Assembly: GCA_947167725.1 (NCBI GenBank)
Contig: CAMVJF010000105.1
Coordinates: 1-6,359, forward strand
DNA: 6,359 nt
Direction: 5' to 3'
Origin: an uncultured Clostridia bacterium
GTDB taxonomy: Bacteria; Bacillota; Clostridia; Oscillospirales; Oscillospiraceae
Part shown: piece after piece, positions 5,502 through 6,359 of the stretch
Position numbering within the stretch: position 1 is the stretch's first letter
How the letters are laid out: every line of letters starts with the position of its first letter
Program-made: the position numbers and the translations under genes
Notes under the pieces: model-generated
Seen by the model: only the letters and a program-made list of their open reading frames with translations
Told to the model about the DNA's origin: nothing
Databases searched by the model: none

Positions 5502-5741
5502 TCAGTCGAGCACGTAGGGCAGGAGAGCGATCTGGCGGGAACGCTTGATCGCCTCGGTCAGCTCGCGCTGATGCATGGCGCAGGTACCGGTCGTGCGGCG
5601 GGGCAGGATCTTGCCGCGCTCGGACAGGTAGTGGCGGAGCTTCGCGGTGTCCTTGTAGTCGATGAATGTGGCCTTGTCGACGCAGAACTGGCAAACCTTT
5701 CTGCGCTTGTGGGTCTTGGGGTTGTTTTTATCGAAAGCCAA
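5502..5741 (-). CDS. rpsR: Small ribosomal subunit protein bS18
   Basis: A 79-residue protein of the 30S platform that works as a heterodimer with S6 on 16S rRNA. The central SERGKILPRRTTGTCAMHQRELTEAIKRSRQIALLPYV is the canonical S18 core. It is the zinc-ribbon (C+) form: C17 and C20 (VCQFC), C54 and H57 (GTCAMH) are likely metal ligands. The length is normal. The start is TTG at 5739-5741: a perfect AGGAGG (5750-5755) is 8 bases upstream, no ATG or GTG lies between it and the conserved region, and the sequence after TTG (AFDKNN) fits an S18 N-terminus. It is the third gene after rpsF and ssb, 24 bases behind ssb, and ends at a strong terminator, so rplI does not follow. Confidence 0.96.
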   Translation of the reverse strand: MAFDKNNPKTHKRRKVCQFCVDKATFIDYKDTAKLRHYLSERGKILPRRTTGTCAMHQRELTEAIKRSRQIALLPYVLD

Positions 5742-5749
5742 AGCTGTAT

Positions 5750-5755
5750 CCTCCT
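5750..5755 (-). promoter_or_regulatory. Strong ribosome binding site for the TTG start of rpsR
   Basis: AGGAGG on the minus strand, fully complementary to the anti-Shine-Dalgarno core, lies 8 bases before the TTG codon. It is the best site in the window, which probably compensates for the poor start codon. Confidence 0.8.
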
Positions 5756-5765
5756 ATTCTAAGAA

Positions 5766-6209
5766 TCAGAACGGTAATTCGCCGTCGTCGCTCTCGAGCT
5801 CCTCAAAGGGAGAAGAGGCCTTGGGGCTGCTCTTCGGGGCTTCGTAGCTGCTCGTGTAGCTGCGGCTGTCGTTGGAATCTCCGTCGCGGCGGCTGTCGCC
5901 GAAATAGACGTTGTCGGCAACGACTTCCCAGCTGGTACGCTTGTTGCCTTCACGGTCTTCCCATTTCCGGCTCTGCAGACGTCCGGAGACGACCGCCATG
6001 CGTCCCTTCGAGAAATACTTGCCGACGAACTCGGCGGTCTGACGCCATGCGACGCAGTCGATGAAGTCGGCCTGCTTCTCTCCGCCGTCGCGGCCGCCGA
6101 AATCACGGTCGACAGCGAGGGTGAAGGACGCGACCTGCGTCTGGGACTGGGTCATCCGGAGCTCCGGATCGCGGGTGAGACGGCCCATGATCGTGATGTG
6201 GTTGAGCAT
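5766..6209 (-). CDS. ssb: Single-stranded DNA-binding protein SSB
   Basis: A 147-residue protein that coats single-stranded DNA during replication, repair and recombination and recruits partner proteins. The N-terminal OB fold (about residues 1-105) begins MLNHITIMGRLTRDPELR and contains DFIDCVAWRQTAEFVGKYFSKG (48-69) and SWEVVADNVYFG (93-104), all standard. A Ser/Asp-rich disordered linker (106-135) follows, and then an acidic tail ending DDGELPF, the partner-binding tip. Start ATG 6207-6209 has AAGGAG (6216-6221) 6 bases upstream; that site overlaps the TAA of rpsF. It is the middle gene of rpsF-ssb-rpsR, the usual arrangement in Firmicutes, which ties SSB supply to ribosomal protein expression. 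Confidence 0.97.
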   Translation of the reverse strand: MLNHITIMGRLTRDPELRMTQSQTQVASFTLAVDRDFGGRDGGEKQADFIDCVAWRQTAEFVGKYFSKGRMAVVSGRLQSRKWEDREGNKRTSWEVVADNVYFGDSRRDGDSNDSRSYTSSYEAPKSSPKASSPFEELESDDGELPF

Positions 6210-6215
6210 GTCCCT

Positions 6216-6222
6216 CTCCTTA
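6216..6222 (-). promoter_or_regulatory. Ribosome binding site of ssb fused to the rpsF stop codon
   Basis: Read on the minus strand the site is TAAGGAG: the TAA (6220-6222) ends rpsF and AAGGAG (6216-6221) serves ssb. It is the same arrangement as before greA and suggests translational coupling of rpsF and ssb. Confidence 0.8.
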
Positions 6223-6359
6223 TTCCGCGCGCATGGTGATCAGACGGCGCAGGATGCCGTCGGTGATCCCGAGGATACGGTCCAGCTCCGCGGGGAACTC
6301 GGGACCGCTCGTGAACTTCATCAGCACATAGTAGCCCTCGGAAATGTAGTTGATCTCGT
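6220..6359 (-). CDS. rpsF: Small ribosomal subunit protein bS6 (3' end only)
   Basis: Only the last 45 residues and the stop codon are inside the window; the gene runs off the right edge. The visible part, EINYISEGYYVLMKFTSG followed by PEFPAELDRILGITDGILRRLITMRAE, matches the second half of S6 (the -Y-x-hydrophobic-F beta strand, then the helix with LDR and the final strand ILR-x-LIT). S6 binds S18 on the 30S platform, which agrees with ssb and rpsR immediately downstream. The promoter of the cluster is outside the window. Confidence 0.93.
   Translation of the reverse strand, partial: EINYISEGYYVLMKFTSGPEFPAELDRILGITDGILRRLITMRAE

Overview
The window is a GC-rich chromosomal segment (by eye well above 60% G+C) made of densely packed bacterial genes with strong AAGGAG/AGGAGG ribosome binding sites. 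The class II galactose-1-phosphate uridylyltransferase, the rpsF-ssb-rpsR cluster, a WYL regulator and a biotin ligase without a DNA-binding domain together suggest a high-GC member of the Firmicutes/Bacillota, probably class Clostridia and perhaps gut-associated. The species cannot be named from the sequence alone.

Layout, left to right. (1) The 3' half of galT reads on the + strand and ends at a hairpin terminator that also serves the converging genes. (2) A minus-strand pair follows: an unrecognised 135-residue acidic protein, then greA. An extended -10 promoter drives the pair, and the stop codon of the first gene lies inside the ribosome binding site of greA. (3) A second minus-strand pair holds a WYL-domain transcriptional regulator and a small protein with the His/Asp pattern of zinc-dependent phospholipase C-like proteins. 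(4) A divergent intergenic region of about 380 bases (3545-3924) carries a promoter at each end, a terminator-like hairpin with no obvious gene before it, and a potentially foldable leader. (5) A + strand pair follows, an inositol monophosphatase-family enzyme and biotin protein ligase (birA), overlapping by 4 bases and ending at a strong bidirectional terminator. (6) The minus-strand cluster rpsF (partial)-ssb-rpsR converges on that terminator.

Most of the content is housekeeping: sugar-nucleotide metabolism, transcript elongation, biotinylation of carboxylases, ribosomal small-subunit proteins and replication/repair. The least ordinary parts are the WYL/PLC-like pair, the unknown gene co-transcribed with greA, the structured leader and orphan terminator before the phosphatase gene, and the TTG start of rpsR. 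I see no mobile element, CRISPR array, tRNA or rRNA, and no convincing evidence of a new multi-gene system.
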